DNA from: Crenothrix sp. D3
GTDB lineage: Bacteria > Pseudomonadota > Gammaproteobacteria > Methylococcales > Methylomonadaceae
Direction of reading: 5' to 3'
Length of the DNA stretch: 64,000 nt
Assembly: GCA_002134785.1 (NCBI GenBank)
Contig: MBQZ01000018.1
Coordinates: forward strand, 350,618-414,617
Positions within the stretch are counted from its first letter, which is position 1; the number at the start of each line of letters is the position of its first letter. The notes beneath the pieces are model-generated. The model was not told where the DNA came from. It searched no databases and was given only the letters and a program-made list of their open reading frames with translations. The translations under genes and the position numbers were made by a program. Below are positions 18,525-28,413 of the stretch, piece after piece.

Positions 18525-20228
18525 TTATTCCTTAGTGATACGGTCAATTTCTTCTAAGCTAGTAAACCCCTGACGCACTTTATTGAGTCCTGAGCGACGT
18601 AAATCATTAAAACCTTCGGCTAAAGATAGCTCTGCTATTTCCATTGCATTGCCACCTTTTAAAACCAGTGCGCGTAATTTTTCAGTGAGTGTCATGACTT
18701 GATAAACACCAACACGCCCTTTGTAGCCATTAGAACATTGATCACAACCAACAGGTTCGTAGATGTGTAAGTCTTTTAGCTCCTCTTGTTTAAAGCCTGC
18801 GTCTAATAGAACATTATCAGGAAAGTCAGCTTCTTTTTTGCAATGTACACACAGTCTTCGTCCTAAGCGTTGCGCCATAATTAAATTAACCGCAGAAACG
18901 ATATTAAAAGCGGGTATACCCATTTGCAGCAATCGATTTAGGGTCTGTGGTGCGTCATTGGTATGTAAGGTTGATAACACTAAATGTCCAGTTTGCGCGG
19001 CTTTCACCGCAATTTCAGCGGTTTCTAAATCTCGAATCTCACCTACCATAATAATATCAGGATCTTGCCGTAAAAAAGCACGCAAGGCAGTCGCAAAAGT
19101 TAAGCCAGCCTTTGGATTCATGTTGACCTGATTAATACCCTCTACGGTGATTTCCACTGGGTCTTCTGCTGTAGAAATATTGACATCTACAGTATTAAGA
19201 ATATTCAAGCCTGTATAAAGCGTTACGGTTTTACCACTACCCGTAGGGCCAGTTACTAGAACCAAGCCGTAAGGTCGATTAATCGCATGAAGAAAAAGTT
19301 TTTGTTGCTCTGGTTCAAAACCTAATTTTTCAATCCCTAATTGGGCATTAGTCGGATCTAAAATCCGCATAACAACTTTTTCACCAAATAACGTTGGGCA
19401 GGTATTGACACGAAAATCGATAGCACGATTTTTGGATAATATCAATTTGATACGACCATCCTGCGGAATTCGTCGTTCAGCAATATCCATTTTGGACATT
19501 ACTTTAATTCTTGAAACAATTCTATTGGCTATGCTGGGCGGGGGATTGACAATAGTACGCAGCATTCCATCCTGTCTAACGCGAATGCGAAAGGTTTTTT
19601 CGTAAGGTTCAAAATGTATATCCGACACGCCTTTTTTAACGCCGTCCAATAGAATTTTATTCACAAAGCGTACAATCGGTGCCTCATCTACTTCCGCATT
19701 AATGTCGATTGCATCGTCATTGGCAACCGTTAAGTTATCTAAATCATCATCGAGTATATCGCCCATTGCTGATTCTGGCTCTTCTAAAGCAAGGTCAATG
19801 GCTTTGGTTAACTTGTTTTCTTCAACCAGTATTACTTTGGGATTCAGCAAACTTTGAAACTTAATATCATCTAACATCTGATTATTAGATGGATCTGATA
19901 CTGCGATAAATACCGATTTGCCTCTTACAAAAAGAGGCAGCACATTATACTGTAGTATAAGTTTGGTACTAATTTTGGCAACAGGCAAGGCGCGACAATC
20001 AATAGCATCCAAATCAAATAACGGAAAACCAAATTGTGTGGAAACTAGTTCGGCAACTATTTTACTGTCTATAAATTTATGGGCGACAAGATAAGTTAGC
20101 GGCGCAAGTTTCTCTCTTTTTGCGTCTTGGTCATGAGTTTTGGCATCACTTTCCGTCAGAAACCCATGCTGAATCAGAAAATTCATAATGCCACTAAGTT
20201 GTTGAGCCTCTTTTGGTGCAGTAGCCAT
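18525..20228 (-). CDS. pilB: Type IV pilus assembly ATPase PilB
   Basis: Cytoplasmic hexameric motor for pilus extension. N-terminal MshEN/GspE-N domain, then the RecA-like core with Walker A GPTGSGKT, Asp box, Walker B (GEIRDLETAEIA) and His box (STLHTNDA). A four-cysteine zinc site (CVHC ... CDQC) follows. I chose the ATG at 20228 (MATAPKEAQQL). An ATG at 20291 would add 21 residues unlike the family and would itself lie in a perfect hairpin. Confidence 0.96.
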   Translation of the reverse strand: MATAPKEAQQLSGIMNFLIQHGFLTESDAKTHDQDAKREKLAPLTYLVAHKFIDSKIVAELVSTQFGFPLFDLDAIDCRALPVAKISTKLILQYNVLPLFVRGKSVFIAVSDPSNNQMLDDIKFQSLLNPKVILVEENKLTKAIDLALEEPESAMGDILDDDLDNLTVANDDAIDINAEVDEAPIVRFVNKILLDGVKKGVSDIHFEPYEKTFRIRVRQDGMLRTIVNPPPSIANRIVSRIKVMSKMDIAERRIPQDGRIKLILSKNRAIDFRVNTCPTLFGEKVVMRILDPTNAQLGIEKLGFEPEQQKLFLHAINRPYGLVLVTGPTGSGKTVTLYTGLNILNTVDVNISTAEDPVEITVEGINQVNMNPKAGLTFATALRAFLRQDPDIIMVGEIRDLETAEIAVKAAQTGHLVLSTLHTNDAPQTLNRLLQMGIPAFNIVSAVNLIMAQRLGRRLCVHCKKEADFPDNVLLDAGFKQEELKDLHIYEPVGCDQCSNGYKGRVGVYQVMTLTEKLRALVLKGGNAMEIAELSLAEGFNDLRRSGLNKVRQGFTSLEEIDRITKE

Positions 20229-20267
20229 GTAATCATTATTGTCAGGGGTGAAGGAGATATAAGCTAG

Positions 20268-20292
20268 GTTGAGTGCGCATTGCGCACTCAAC
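20268..20292. terminator. Hairpin between valS and pilB
   Basis: Perfect 12-bp arms GTTGAGTGCGCA / TGCGCACTCAAC separated by a single T. It lies 8 bp downstream of the valS stop and 40 bp upstream of the chosen pilB start, so it may end valS transcription or act as an operator or mRNA structure ahead of the pil operon. There is no long U-tract directly after it. Confidence 0.5.
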
Positions 20293-20300
20293 TTACTAAC

Positions 20301-23108
20301 TTATAAAGACTGGATTTTAATTCGCTGTTGCTCAAGGTTGTTAAGCATAGTCTGTAAATCAGCCAATTTTGCTTTTTCTTTATCGATAACATCGGGCGGG
20401 GCTTTATCAATGAAAGTAGGATTACTTAATTTACCTTCAACTCTGGGTAATTCCTTGCTAATTTTTTGAATTTCTTTATCCAATCGGACTAATTCAGCTT
20501 CTTTATCAATCAAACCTGCCATCGGAATCAAAATTTTCAGCTCGCCGACTAAAGCCATCGCTGATTCTGGACTCACATCCTCAGGATTTAACCAAATGAT
20601 AGTCTCTAAGCGTGCCAACTTTTCTAAATAACTACGATTATTCGCTAAGCACTGTTGGTCAATTGTTGAGCCATTTTGCAATAATACAGGCAATGGCTTA
20701 CTAGGGGCAATATTCATTTCCCCACGAATACGGCGAACACCAAGGATAAACTGCATCAACCATTGAGTTTCAGTAATCGCATCAGTATCAATCTTTGATT
20801 CGTCGCTGATAGGGTAAGGCTGTAACATAATGGTATCACCTTCAATACCCGCTAATGGTGCGACCCGTTGCCAAATTTCTTCGGTAATAAACGGCATAAT
20901 TGGATGCGCTAAACGCAATAGGCTTTCTAATACCGTCAACAACGTTTTGCGCGTACCACGTTGCAAGGCTTCATCATCTGATTGCAACGATACTTTTGCC
21001 AGTTCCAAATACCAATCGCAGTATTCGTTCCAAGTAAAATCATAAATTGCTTGGGCGGCTAAATCAAAACGGTAATTATCGATAGCATGGCTAACGGTTT
21101 TCGTGACCTCATGCAAACGAGATACTATCCAACGATCAACTTGCGTATAAGTACATTCCCCTGTTAAACCACAATCTTGCTCTTCGGTATTCATCAACAC
21201 ATACCGCGCCGCGTTCCATAATTTATTACAGAAATTACGATAACCTTCAGTACGCGCCAAATCAAACCGAATATCACGCCCTGTTGAAGCGAGTGATGCA
21301 AAGGTAAAACGCAACGCGTCTGTGCCGTAAGATTGAATGCCGTCAGGAAAATCTTTACGCGTCGCTTGCTCGATTTTTTTAGCCAAATGCGGCTGCATCA
21401 TGCCACCGATACGTTTAGTGACTAAGGTTTCTAAATCAATCCCATCAATAATATCGATGGGGTCAAGTACGTTACCCTTAGATTTAGACATTTTCTGTCC
21501 TTCCGCATCACGCACCAGCCCATGAATATAGACTTCTTTAAATGGCACTTGTCCTTGAAATTTCAAACCCATCATAATCATCCGCGCCACCCAGAAGAAA
21601 ATAATATCAAAGCCTGTCACTAACACGCTGGTTGGATAATGTTTAGCTAATTCTTCGGTATTTTCAGGCCATCCCAAGGTAGAAAACGGCCATAAGGCAG
21701 AAGAAAACCAAGTATCCAGCACGTCTTCATCTTGTTTCAACGCATAATCAGCAGGTAGATTATGTTGTTCACGAATCGCCTCTTCAGTACGCCCCACATA
21801 AATATTACCTAGCTCGTCATACCACGCAGGGATTCGATGCCCCCACCAGATTTGACGTGAAATACACCAATCCTGAATATTACGCATCCAATCAAAATAA
21901 GTATTTTTCCAGTTATCTGGGACAAACTTAATATCACCATTTTCCACGGCGGCAATCGCGGGTTCTGCTAAAGGTGCAACTTTCACATACCACTGATCGG
22001 TTAATAATGGCTCAATCACCGCGCCCGTTCTATCACCGCGTGGAGTCATCAACTTATGGTCAGCAATTTTTTCTAACAAACCGAGTGCGTCTAAATCAGC
22101 TACCATTTGTTTACGCGCCGCAAAACGGTCTAAGCCTTGATAAGCCGCAGGAATTAAATCGCCCTCGCCTTCTTCATTGCTACGAATCGCTGCATCGACA
22201 GTAAACAGATTAATCAAACCACCATGCGGCAAGGCTTGCATAGCCGACGTATGACGATGACGCGTCCACACCCCATAATCATTAAAATCATGCGCTGGGG
22301 TAATTTTCACGCAACCCGTACCAAACTCAGGATCAACATACTCATCGGCAATAATCGGAATGCGTCTACCCGTCAAAGGCAATTCCACAAACTCACCCAA
22401 CAAATGCTTATAACGCTCATCATTTGGATGAATCGCCACCGCCGCATCACCTAACATGGTTTCAGGGCGCGTAGTTGCAACGATTAAATGCCCTTGCCCA
22501 TTCGATAACGGATAACGCAAGTGCCACATAAAACCGTTTTCTTCTTCCGATAATACTTCCAAATCAGACACGGCGGTATGCAAAACAGGATCCCAATTCA
22601 CCAAGCGTTTACCGCGATAAATCAGCCCTTCTTCATACAGCCGAATAAACACTTCCTGCACGGCATCGGACATCCCCTCATCCATCGTAAAGCGTTCGCG
22701 TGACCAATCCAGCGATGAACCCATACGGCGTAATTGACGCGTAATCGTGCCGCCTGATTCCTCTTTCCATTGCCAGACTTTTTTAACAAACTCCTCGCGT
22801 CCGTAATCGTGGCGCGTTTTACCTTCCGCGTTACACAAGCGTTCAACCACCATTTGCGTAGCAATCCCCGCGTGGTCAGTCCCCGCTTGCCACAGCGTAC
22901 TATAGCCTTTCATTCGATGATAACGGGTCAGCGCGTCCATAATGGTATCTTGAAACGCATGACCCATGTGCAGACTGCCCGTAACATTAGGCGGTGGAAT
23001 CATAATGCAATACGATTCATCGGCAGGTTTAGCGGAGAAATAATCGTTCGCTTCCCAAGTGTCGTACCAACGTTGTTCAATCGCGTGAGGTGAATATGTT
23101 TTTTCCAT
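20301..23108 (-). CDS. valS: Valyl-tRNA synthetase
   Basis: Charges tRNA-Val and edits threonine. 935 residues, complete. HMGH at 47-50, KMSKS near residue 538, the CP1 editing domain between, and the C-terminal coiled-coil arm ([20 protein letters not shown]) that grips tRNA. It precedes the pil operon on the same strand; a hairpin separates them. Confidence 0.98.
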   Translation of the reverse strand: MEKTYSPHAIEQRWYDTWEANDYFSAKPADESYCIMIPPPNVTGSLHMGHAFQDTIMDALTRYHRMKGYSTLWQAGTDHAGIATQMVVERLCNAEGKTRHDYGREEFVKKVWQWKEESGGTITRQLRRMGSSLDWSRERFTMDEGMSDAVQEVFIRLYEEGLIYRGKRLVNWDPVLHTAVSDLEVLSEEENGFMWHLRYPLSNGQGHLIVATTRPETMLGDAAVAIHPNDERYKHLLGEFVELPLTGRRIPIIADEYVDPEFGTGCVKITPAHDFNDYGVWTRHRHTSAMQALPHGGLINLFTVDAAIRSNEEGEGDLIPAAYQGLDRFAARKQMVADLDALGLLEKIADHKLMTPRGDRTGAVIEPLLTDQWYVKVAPLAEPAIAAVENGDIKFVPDNWKNTYFDWMRNIQDWCISRQIWWGHRIPAWYDELGNIYVGRTEEAIREQHNLPADYALKQDEDVLDTWFSSALWPFSTLGWPENTEELAKHYPTSVLVTGFDIIFFWVARMIMMGLKFQGQVPFKEVYIHGLVRDAEGQKMSKSKGNVLDPIDIIDGIDLETLVTKRIGGMMQPHLAKKIEQATRKDFPDGIQSYGTDALRFTFASLASTGRDIRFDLARTEGYRNFCNKLWNAARYVLMNTEEQDCGLTGECTYTQVDRWIVSRLHEVTKTVSHAIDNYRFDLAAQAIYDFTWNEYCDWYLELAKVSLQSDDEALQRGTRKTLLTVLESLLRLAHPIMPFITEEIWQRVAPLAGIEGDTIMLQPYPISDESKIDTDAITETQWLMQFILGVRRIRGEMNIAPSKPLPVLLQNGSTIDQQCLANNRSYLEKLARLETIIWLNPEDVSPESAMALVGELKILIPMAGLIDKEAELVRLDKEIQKISKELPRVEGKLSNPTFIDKAPPDVIDKEKAKLADLQTMLNNLEQQRIKIQSL

Positions 23109-23150
23109 GTGTGACTCGTGTGTGTTTATTGTGAATTTGTTTATATCTAG

Positions 23151-23220
23151 TTCCCACGCGCTGCGTGGGAATTCATACAGACCACGCTACGGTCTATTGT
23201 TCAACGCAAGGCGTTATGAA
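23151..23220. repeat. Cluster of three short hairpins, related to family A
   Basis: TTCCCACGC-GCT-GCGTGGGAA, then AGACC...GGTCT, then AACGC-AAG-GCGTT. The first hairpin shares GTTCCCACGCG with the family A repeats. It lies between the 5' end of valS and the 3' end of the vapC gene, overlapping the last codons of the latter. Confidence 0.6.
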
Positions 23221-23639
23221 TCAAAATCCCAAGGATTAATTAATTCAATACCTAATTGCGCAAAATCCTTGGTATTTCGTGTTGCAATAACCAAGTTATG
23301 AACCTTTGCGGTACTGGCAATCAGTGCATCCGCTAAATGGACGATATAACCTTGTTGTTTAGCGGTTGCGCGTAAAATAGCGGCTTGTGTGGTTTCAACA
23401 GGTGTTAGCGGAATGATGTAATCGCCATATTCCATTAACAACATTTCTAACTGAACAGCGAGCGTCTTTTTTCGCTGACCTTCTGGCAATAGATTTAAAC
23501 CATAATGCAACTCATGCAAAGTAATTACGGATAAATAACTCTCTTCTATCTGCGCTAAAAACTGAATCACATTTTGATTCGGTGAATTTGTCATTAATTC
23601 TGAAATGACATTAGTATCCAATAAATAAGACTTCATCAT
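23214..23639 (-). CDS. PIN-domain toxin (VapC-like)
   Basis: 141 residues of the PIN ribonuclease fold: LLDTNVISEL near the N-terminus gives the first Mg-binding Asp, E near residue 43 (LHELHYGL), and a C-terminal DALIASTA with the further acidic residues. VapC toxins usually cleave tRNA or rRNA. It overlaps the upstream antitoxin stop by 4 bp, the typical type II arrangement. The C-terminus runs into a short-hairpin repeat but the domain is complete. Confidence 0.9.
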   Translation of the reverse strand: MMKSYLLDTNVISELMTNSPNQNVIQFLAQIEESYLSVITLHELHYGLNLLPEGQRKKTLAVQLEMLLMEYGDYIIPLTPVETTQAAILRATAKQQGYIVHLADALIASTAKVHNLVIATRNTKDFAQLGIELINPWDFDS

Positions 23640-23890
23640 TGAAACGGAATCTCGCGGTCATCCTCTTTTCTATCAGGTAAAGATAATTCGCCCATATCAC
23701 GCATATTATTAATTAGCCACAACCCTAAAGAAGGCTTTTTTGGTTTTTGCTTAAGATAATCTTCCAATGAAATAACGACGACTTTTTGTTGGTTTTTCAA
23801 TTCGATGATTTGTTCTTGATGAAGCGTCACCACATTTTCCAATAAACTATCAAAACTATTTTTCGCCTCTTCTTGTGTCCATATATTCAT
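23636..23890 (-). CDS. Antitoxin paired with the PIN toxin (Phd/YefM-like)
   Basis: About 84 residues. The N-terminus MNIWTQEEAKNSFDSLLENV followed by QKVVVISLEDYLK matches the Phd/YefM DNA-binding fold. The C-terminal half (DMGELSLPDRKEDDREIPF) is the usual toxin-wrapping tail. The ATG at 23890 has a GGAG ribosome site; a TTG 12 bp earlier is less likely. Probably autoregulates the pair. Confidence 0.85.
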   Translation of the reverse strand: MNIWTQEEAKNSFDSLLENVVTLHQEQIIELKNQQKVVVISLEDYLKQKPKKPSLGLWLINNMRDMGELSLPDRKEDDREIPFQ

Positions 23891-23950
23891 TATTGACTCC
23901 AAAAGTTAATATTTATATTACCAATTATGCCGCATGGCGCAAGCGCACCT

Positions 23951-24523
23951 CTATTTCATATCAAGTTTTTCTGGATCAGTTAGAAATAATCTTATTAATT
24001 CAAGATTATTTAATCCAGAATTACTTAAACCAATATCTTCGCGAATAGCTTTATAAATATTATCTACAATTGGAAGTGGGTCATAATTTACATTAGTTGA
24101 ATTTTTTTGCATTTCTACTATTGATTTTATTACTTTAGGAGACCCCCATAACAAAATATCTTGTTTAAATTCAAAAAGTTTATTTGCAAGTTCGGCTTCT
24201 GTTGGTGGCTTAGTTATTAAATGCTCAATATTTCCTGAAAGCATTGATGTTATTGTAAACATGAACTTTTGATATATTTCCACTTTCTTTGCTCTATGAG
24301 CTTCATCAATTTCTCTTAATTTTGTTTGTCGTTGCGTAATTATTGAAGCGGTAATTCCAACAAAAGCAGCTATCATTGCTGCAATAATTGGCATAGATAC
24401 TTTTGGGTCGGCTAAAACAAGCCCATTTATAAAAAAAACGGTAATTTTTAGTCCACCATATAATATTCCCGCTACAAGAATAAATCCTAAAACTATTAAT
24501 AATATTTCTTTAATATTTTTCAT
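23951..24523 (-). CDS. Membrane-anchored protein of unknown function
   Basis: 190 residues: two membrane helices (about 7-33 and 45-63), then a basic helix (ITQRQTKLREIDEAHRAKKVEIYQKFM) and a helical cytoplasmic domain. Two-helix proteins with this R/K-rich helix and the pattern KKxEIYxxF are common as hypothetical genes in defence and toxin-antitoxin neighbourhoods; their job is not known to me. The coding sequence is visibly more AT-rich than its neighbours and is flanked by two toxin-antitoxin pairs, suggesting acquisition. Confidence 0.7.
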   Translation of the reverse strand: MKNIKEILLIVLGFILVAGILYGGLKITVFFINGLVLADPKVSMPIIAAMIAAFVGITASIITQRQTKLREIDEAHRAKKVEIYQKFMFTITSMLSGNIEHLITKPPTEAELANKLFEFKQDILLWGSPKVIKSIVEMQKNSTNVNYDPLPIVDNIYKAIREDIGLSNSGLNNLELIRLFLTDPEKLDMK

Positions 24524-24613
24524 TTTTGCTCGTAGGTTGAATAGAGCGATAGTGCAATAGGATTGGCTGAGGTACGAAGCCCATCCCCATCAATCGCGAT
24601 TAATAAACTACTG

Positions 24614-25015
24614 TTATTCAATTACCCAGTTTTCAAGTTTTAAATCAATAACTCTTTCAAATTCGCGTAGATTATTTGTCACCAGCGTGGCGTTTAAACT
24701 TAATGCGTGGGCGGCAATTAGCATATCCATATTACCTATCGGCGTTCCTTTGGTTTTTAAATCTGCCCTGATATTGGCATAAATAACCGCTGCTTTTTCA
24801 TCCCAGCTTTGTAATGTGGTGAGGGCAATAAATTCTTCCAATTGGTTTTTTCTTGCTGTTTGTAAATGTTCAGGACTCAGGGTAACGCCAGAACACAGTT
24901 CAGCATAAACAATTGCAGAAATATAAATTTTTTCGCTTTGATTAAACTTGTCTAACAAATAAAGCGGGTGCTTTTTTAAAATATAAACGCAAATGTTGGT
25001 GTCCAGCATGAGCAT
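24614..25015 (-). CDS. vapC: PIN-domain toxin VapC
   Basis: 133 residues; MLDTNICVYILKKHP is the classic VapC opening. E near residue 40 (VYAELCSGV) and D/N at GNMDMLIAAHA and TLVTNNLREFERV complete the metal-binding site and the active region. Predicted ribonuclease. It begins exactly where the antitoxin gene ends (1-nt TGATG/ATGA-type overlap), so the pair is translated together. Confidence 0.93.
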   Translation of the reverse strand: MLMLDTNICVYILKKHPLYLLDKFNQSEKIYISAIVYAELCSGVTLSPEHLQTARKNQLEEFIALTTLQSWDEKAAVIYANIRADLKTKGTPIGNMDMLIAAHALSLNATLVTNNLREFERVIDLKLENWVIE

Positions 25016-25242
25016 TAATAAAACTCCCGTTCTTGCGGTATGTCATTATCTCTTTCTGCGAGAAAATCATCATCAAAAACGCTTTTAGATGCAAAAAATT
25101 TATCCCACTTCCTAGCCAATGGTTTTGTATTGTCTTCATACATGACTATCACTTTTGCATGAGTTGCTGTTACGTCATCGGGCAGTTTCAAATGAATTTC
25201 ATGATTTTGGGTAATGACTGCATTGAGTTCTATGGCTTGCAT
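25015..25242 (-). CDS. vapB: VapB-type antitoxin
   Basis: 75 residues. MQAIELNAVITQNHEIHLKL begins a beta-hairpin/AbrB-like or related N-terminus, and the C-terminal half is acidic and probably unstructured until bound to toxin (FLAERDNDIPQEREFY). This RExFY-type ending is common in antitoxins upstream of VapC. Ten-base spacing from a reasonable ribosome site (AAAGAGG) before ATG. Confidence 0.85.
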   Translation of the reverse strand: MQAIELNAVITQNHEIHLKLPDDVTATHAKVIVMYEDNTKPLARKWDKFFASKSVFDDDFLAERDNDIPQEREFY

Positions 25243-25266
25243 GGTTAATCCTCTTTTTGATAGCGA

Positions 25267-25680
25267 CTACATTTTATGCGTGGTCAGATTATGCCCTGCT
25301 TCTTTATAGTGCCGATAGCGGTCTCTACCCACGGCTTTAGTCGCTTCGCTGTTATCCAATATTTCCAGCACCCGTTCAGCATTGGCACACTGTGAAGATA
25401 AATTAATCACGGTTTTTTGCCAGTGTGCGGGTGCGGGGAGTGAGCCGATTAAGACTTGTTCAGTCGTGGGGATGTCGCCACTATAAAGCTGGTGCGGTAT
25501 AAAACTGCCTGCTCTGAATGTCCAGAGCAGGTTGTCTATCTGTTGACTCTGTCCCGCTGTATCGGTCAGTACATAACAAAAACAGCCGCTACGGTAGGCT
25601 TTTTCTATCAGTTTACAGGCGAATAATAGACGCTCGTGTTGTGACTGTGTCGGCAGAATGTAAAAACTAACCTCAGCCAT
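25267..25680 (-). CDS. holC: DNA polymerase III chi subunit (HolC)
   Basis: Chi links the clamp-loader psi subunit to SSB at the replication fork. 137 residues with the FYILP...ACKLIEKAYRSG opening and the central LLWTFRAGSFIPHQL motif, both conserved in HolC. It overlaps the 3' end of pepA by 8 bp, the common pepA-holC(-valS) order; here valS is 2 kb further along, separated by the toxin-antitoxin island. Confidence 0.95.
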   Translation of the reverse strand: MAEVSFYILPTQSQHERLLFACKLIEKAYRSGCFCYVLTDTAGQSQQIDNLLWTFRAGSFIPHQLYSGDIPTTEQVLIGSLPAPAHWQKTVINLSSQCANAERVLEILDNSEATKAVGRDRYRHYKEAGHNLTTHKM

Positions 25681-27160
25681 TTGCCCGATTAATCAGGTAT
25701 TGGCTTAATAACGGTACGGGGCGACCTGTCGCGCCTTTGGCTTGTCCTGTACGCCACGCTGTGCCTGCAATGTCTAAATGCGCCCAGCGGAAGTTTTCAG
25801 CAAATTGTGACAGGAAACACGCGGCAGTGATTGTGCCTGCATCTTTGCCACCGACATTGGCTAAATCGGCAAAGTTCGATTTGAGTTGTTCTTGGTATTC
25901 TTCCCACAGCGGTAAACGCCACACGCTGTCATTGGCGGTTTCGCTGGCGGCTAATAAGTCATTGCACAGGATGTCATCGTTGCCCAATAAGCCACTGGGT
26001 ACACGTCCTAAGGCGACTAAACACGCGCCAGTTAATGTCGCTAAATCAATGACTACATCAGGATTAAAGCATTCTGCATAAGTGAGTGTATCGCATAAAA
26101 TTAAGCGACCTTCGGCATCGGTATTGAGAATTTCAATGGTTTTGCCTGCCATGCTGGTGAGTATATCGCCGGGTTTGTTGGCATCACCGTCAGGCATATT
26201 TTCAGAGGCAGGAATTAAGCCGATGATATTGAGCGGTAAATCCATTTCTGCTGCGGCTGATAATGTACCCAGCACTGCCGCGCCACCGCACATATCGTAT
26301 TTCATTTCGTCCATTCCAGCTGCGGTTTTTAATGAAATACCACCCGCATCAAAGGTTAAGCCTTTACCGATTAATACGATGGGTTTGGCGTTTTTTTCGC
26401 CGCCTTGATAGTTTAGAATGATGAGCTTAGCAGGTTGGCGACTGCCGCGTGATACGGCTAGAAAAGACCCCATACCTAAAGTTTGTAGTTCAGATTCTTC
26501 TAGGATAGAAACCGCGAGTTTGCCGTGTTTACTACCTAATTCAAGTGCTTGTTCAGCAAGAAAGCTAGGTGTACATAAGTTGGCAGGTAAATCAGATAAG
26601 TGTTTAGCAAAGGTAACGCCTTCGGCAATAGCACGACCTTGTGCTAAACCTGCGTGTGCTAAGCTCAGTTCATGTTCGGGTGCGATAATGCTCAGTTTTT
26701 CAAGTTTGCTGTCAGTGTTTTTATCAGATTTTGTGTGCGTGTATTGATACACGGCATCGCTAAATACTTCGATAATTTGACGGGTTTTCCATTGCCAGTC
26801 ATAACCATTAACTTCACATTCTGCCAAACTACACGCCACTGATTTTATCGATGTTTTCTTTAAGGCGTTAACAGTGGCAAACAAGGCTTTTCGATAATTT
26901 TTACCCGTTAACGCGGCTTTTTCGCCTAAACCCACTAACAAAATACGCTCAATCGCACTGTCTGGAATCACGTTGATTAACACGGTTTCACCATTTTTTC
27001 CGCTCATGTCGCCACGGTTGAGAATTTTGCTAATCAGCCCTTGTGTGCTGTCATTGAGCGTGCTTGCAGAGGTGCAAAACTGCGCGCCTTGATAAACACC
27101 AACAACAATACAATCACATTGCAGTTCTTTTAATGGTGCGGTTTCTATAGAATAGTCCAT
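25673..27160 (-). CDS. pepA: Leucyl aminopeptidase (PepA)
   Basis: M17 dinuclear metallo-aminopeptidase; in E. coli it also acts as a DNA-bending factor. About 495 residues. N-terminal Macro-like domain, then the catalytic core with GKGLTFDAGGISLK and NTDAEGRLILCD, which hold the Lys, Asp and Glu metal ligands and active residues. I use the ATG at 27160; a TTG 15 bp upstream is possible. lptF starts 92 bp away on the other strand, so the promoters are divergent, as in E. coli. Confidence 0.96.
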   Translation of the reverse strand: MDYSIETAPLKELQCDCIVVGVYQGAQFCTSASTLNDSTQGLISKILNRGDMSGKNGETVLINVIPDSAIERILLVGLGEKAALTGKNYRKALFATVNALKKTSIKSVACSLAECEVNGYDWQWKTRQIIEVFSDAVYQYTHTKSDKNTDSKLEKLSIIAPEHELSLAHAGLAQGRAIAEGVTFAKHLSDLPANLCTPSFLAEQALELGSKHGKLAVSILEESELQTLGMGSFLAVSRGSRQPAKLIILNYQGGEKNAKPIVLIGKGLTFDAGGISLKTAAGMDEMKYDMCGGAAVLGTLSAAAEMDLPLNIIGLIPASENMPDGDANKPGDILTSMAGKTIEILNTDAEGRLILCDTLTYAECFNPDVVIDLATLTGACLVALGRVPSGLLGNDDILCNDLLAASETANDSVWRLPLWEEYQEQLKSNFADLANVGGKDAGTITAACFLSQFAENFRWAHLDIAGTAWRTGQAKGATGRPVPLLSQYLINRANG

Positions 27161-27270
27161 AAATAATAGGTTCAAGGTTAAAAGTTAAAAGGTGTGTAAG
27201 GTTCAAAGACTTAAACCTTGTCGCTCTGAATTATACAACACAACCATCCATTTTGATTGAGGAGATACGC

Positions 27271-28413
27271 TTGGAAGCAGTAGATTGGCAAAAAGGTTAT
27301 AACACCGAACGGCGACCATTGGTCAGTATCTTAGACAAAATGGTGGTGCAGGATTTACTCAAGACCTTACTGGCGGTTTGGTCGGTGATTGTCGTCATTA
27401 TTGTCAGTCGAAAGTTTATCAGTATTCTTGGGCAAGCCGTTGAAGGGCAAATATCCAGTGAAACCTTGCTCAGCATTTTGGGTTTGAAAACCATTATTGC
27501 CAGTGCTTCGTTTTTACCAGCGGCATTATTTATGGCAGTGCTAATGGTGCTGGGCAGAATGTACCGCGATCAAGAAATGTCGGCTATTTTTTCCGCAGGT
27601 GGCGGATCAAATACGCTCTACCGCGCAGTCTTTTTATTTGTATTCCCTTTAGCGATACTGACAGTCGGCATTTCGCTGTATGTGTCACCGTGGGCGGCAG
27701 CTAAAATAGAATCTTTAATCAGTGATGATGAAAAAACCGCTGATTTACGCGGTATTGCCGCAGGAAAATTTAGCGAATATAGCCAAGGCGACTTAGTTTT
27801 TTATGTGGAAAGTATTGGGGCTGATGGCAAAATGCAGAAAGTTTTTGTACAGAACCGCCAACACGGAAAATTAGGGATTATCAATGCCGAAAAAGCCCGC
27901 GTCCAAGACTTGCCCGATGGTCGTTTCATTGTTTTTGAACATGGTGAACATATTCAAGGAAAACCTGGGGATTTAAATTATATTATTGAACTGTTTGATG
28001 AATATGCTGTACGCATTGATGAGAAAGGTTCGCTCATTAAAAAAAATCCGCGTGAATCCATTCCTACTGAACAACTCTGGGGGTCTAAGACAACCACTGA
28101 TATTGCTGAACTGCAACGCCGTTTATCCATTCCGTTGGGTGTTATTTTATTGAGTTTTATTGCTGTCCCCTTAGCCCAACTGTCCCCGCGTGGTGGCGTA
28201 TATGGCAATATGATTGTTGGTTTTTTAATTTATTTTAGTTATGGCAACCTTGCTCATGTCACTCAGGTGTGGGTTATCAAAGAAACCATTCCTAGCTGGC
28301 TAGGTGCTATCGGTATTCACTTATTTTTATTGATAATAGGCATGGTTTTATTAGCAAGATGGTACGGCTGGCAATGGTTAATAATAAGCATTAAAGGCAA
28401 GGGTTCACGATGA
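27271..28413 (+). CDS. lptF: LPS export permease LptF
   Basis: Half of the LptB2FG ABC transporter that extracts LPS from the inner membrane. Permease with three N-terminal helices, a periplasmic beta-jellyroll (about residues 140-270) and three C-terminal helices (LSIPLGVILLSFIAVPLAQLSP is the coupling region). I chose the TTG at 27271 because GAGGAG lies 6 nt before it; a TTG at 27253 would add six residues. The N-terminus is about 20 residues longer than usual before the first helix. Overlaps lptG by 4 bp. Confidence 0.95.
   Translation: MEAVDWQKGYNTERRPLVSILDKMVVQDLLKTLLAVWSVIVVIIVSRKFISILGQAVEGQISSETLLSILGLKTIIASASFLPAALFMAVLMVLGRMYRDQEMSAIFSAGGGSNTLYRAVFLFVFPLAILTVGISLYVSPWAAAKIESLISDDEKTADLRGIAAGKFSEYSQGDLVFYVESIGADGKMQKVFVQNRQHGKLGIINAEKARVQDLPDGRFIVFEHGEHIQGKPGDLNYIIELFDEYAVRIDEKGSLIKKNPRESIPTEQLWGSKTTTDIAELQRRLSIPLGVILLSFIAVPLAQLSPRGGVYGNMIVGFLIYFSYGNLAHVTQVWVIKETIPSWLGAIGIHLFLLIIGMVLLARWYGWQWLIISIKGKGSR

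Noticed and set aside
20229..20291. Longer PilB starting at 20291
   Set aside because: That start lies in a perfect hairpin, and the extra residues do not fit the family; the ATG at 20228 is better.
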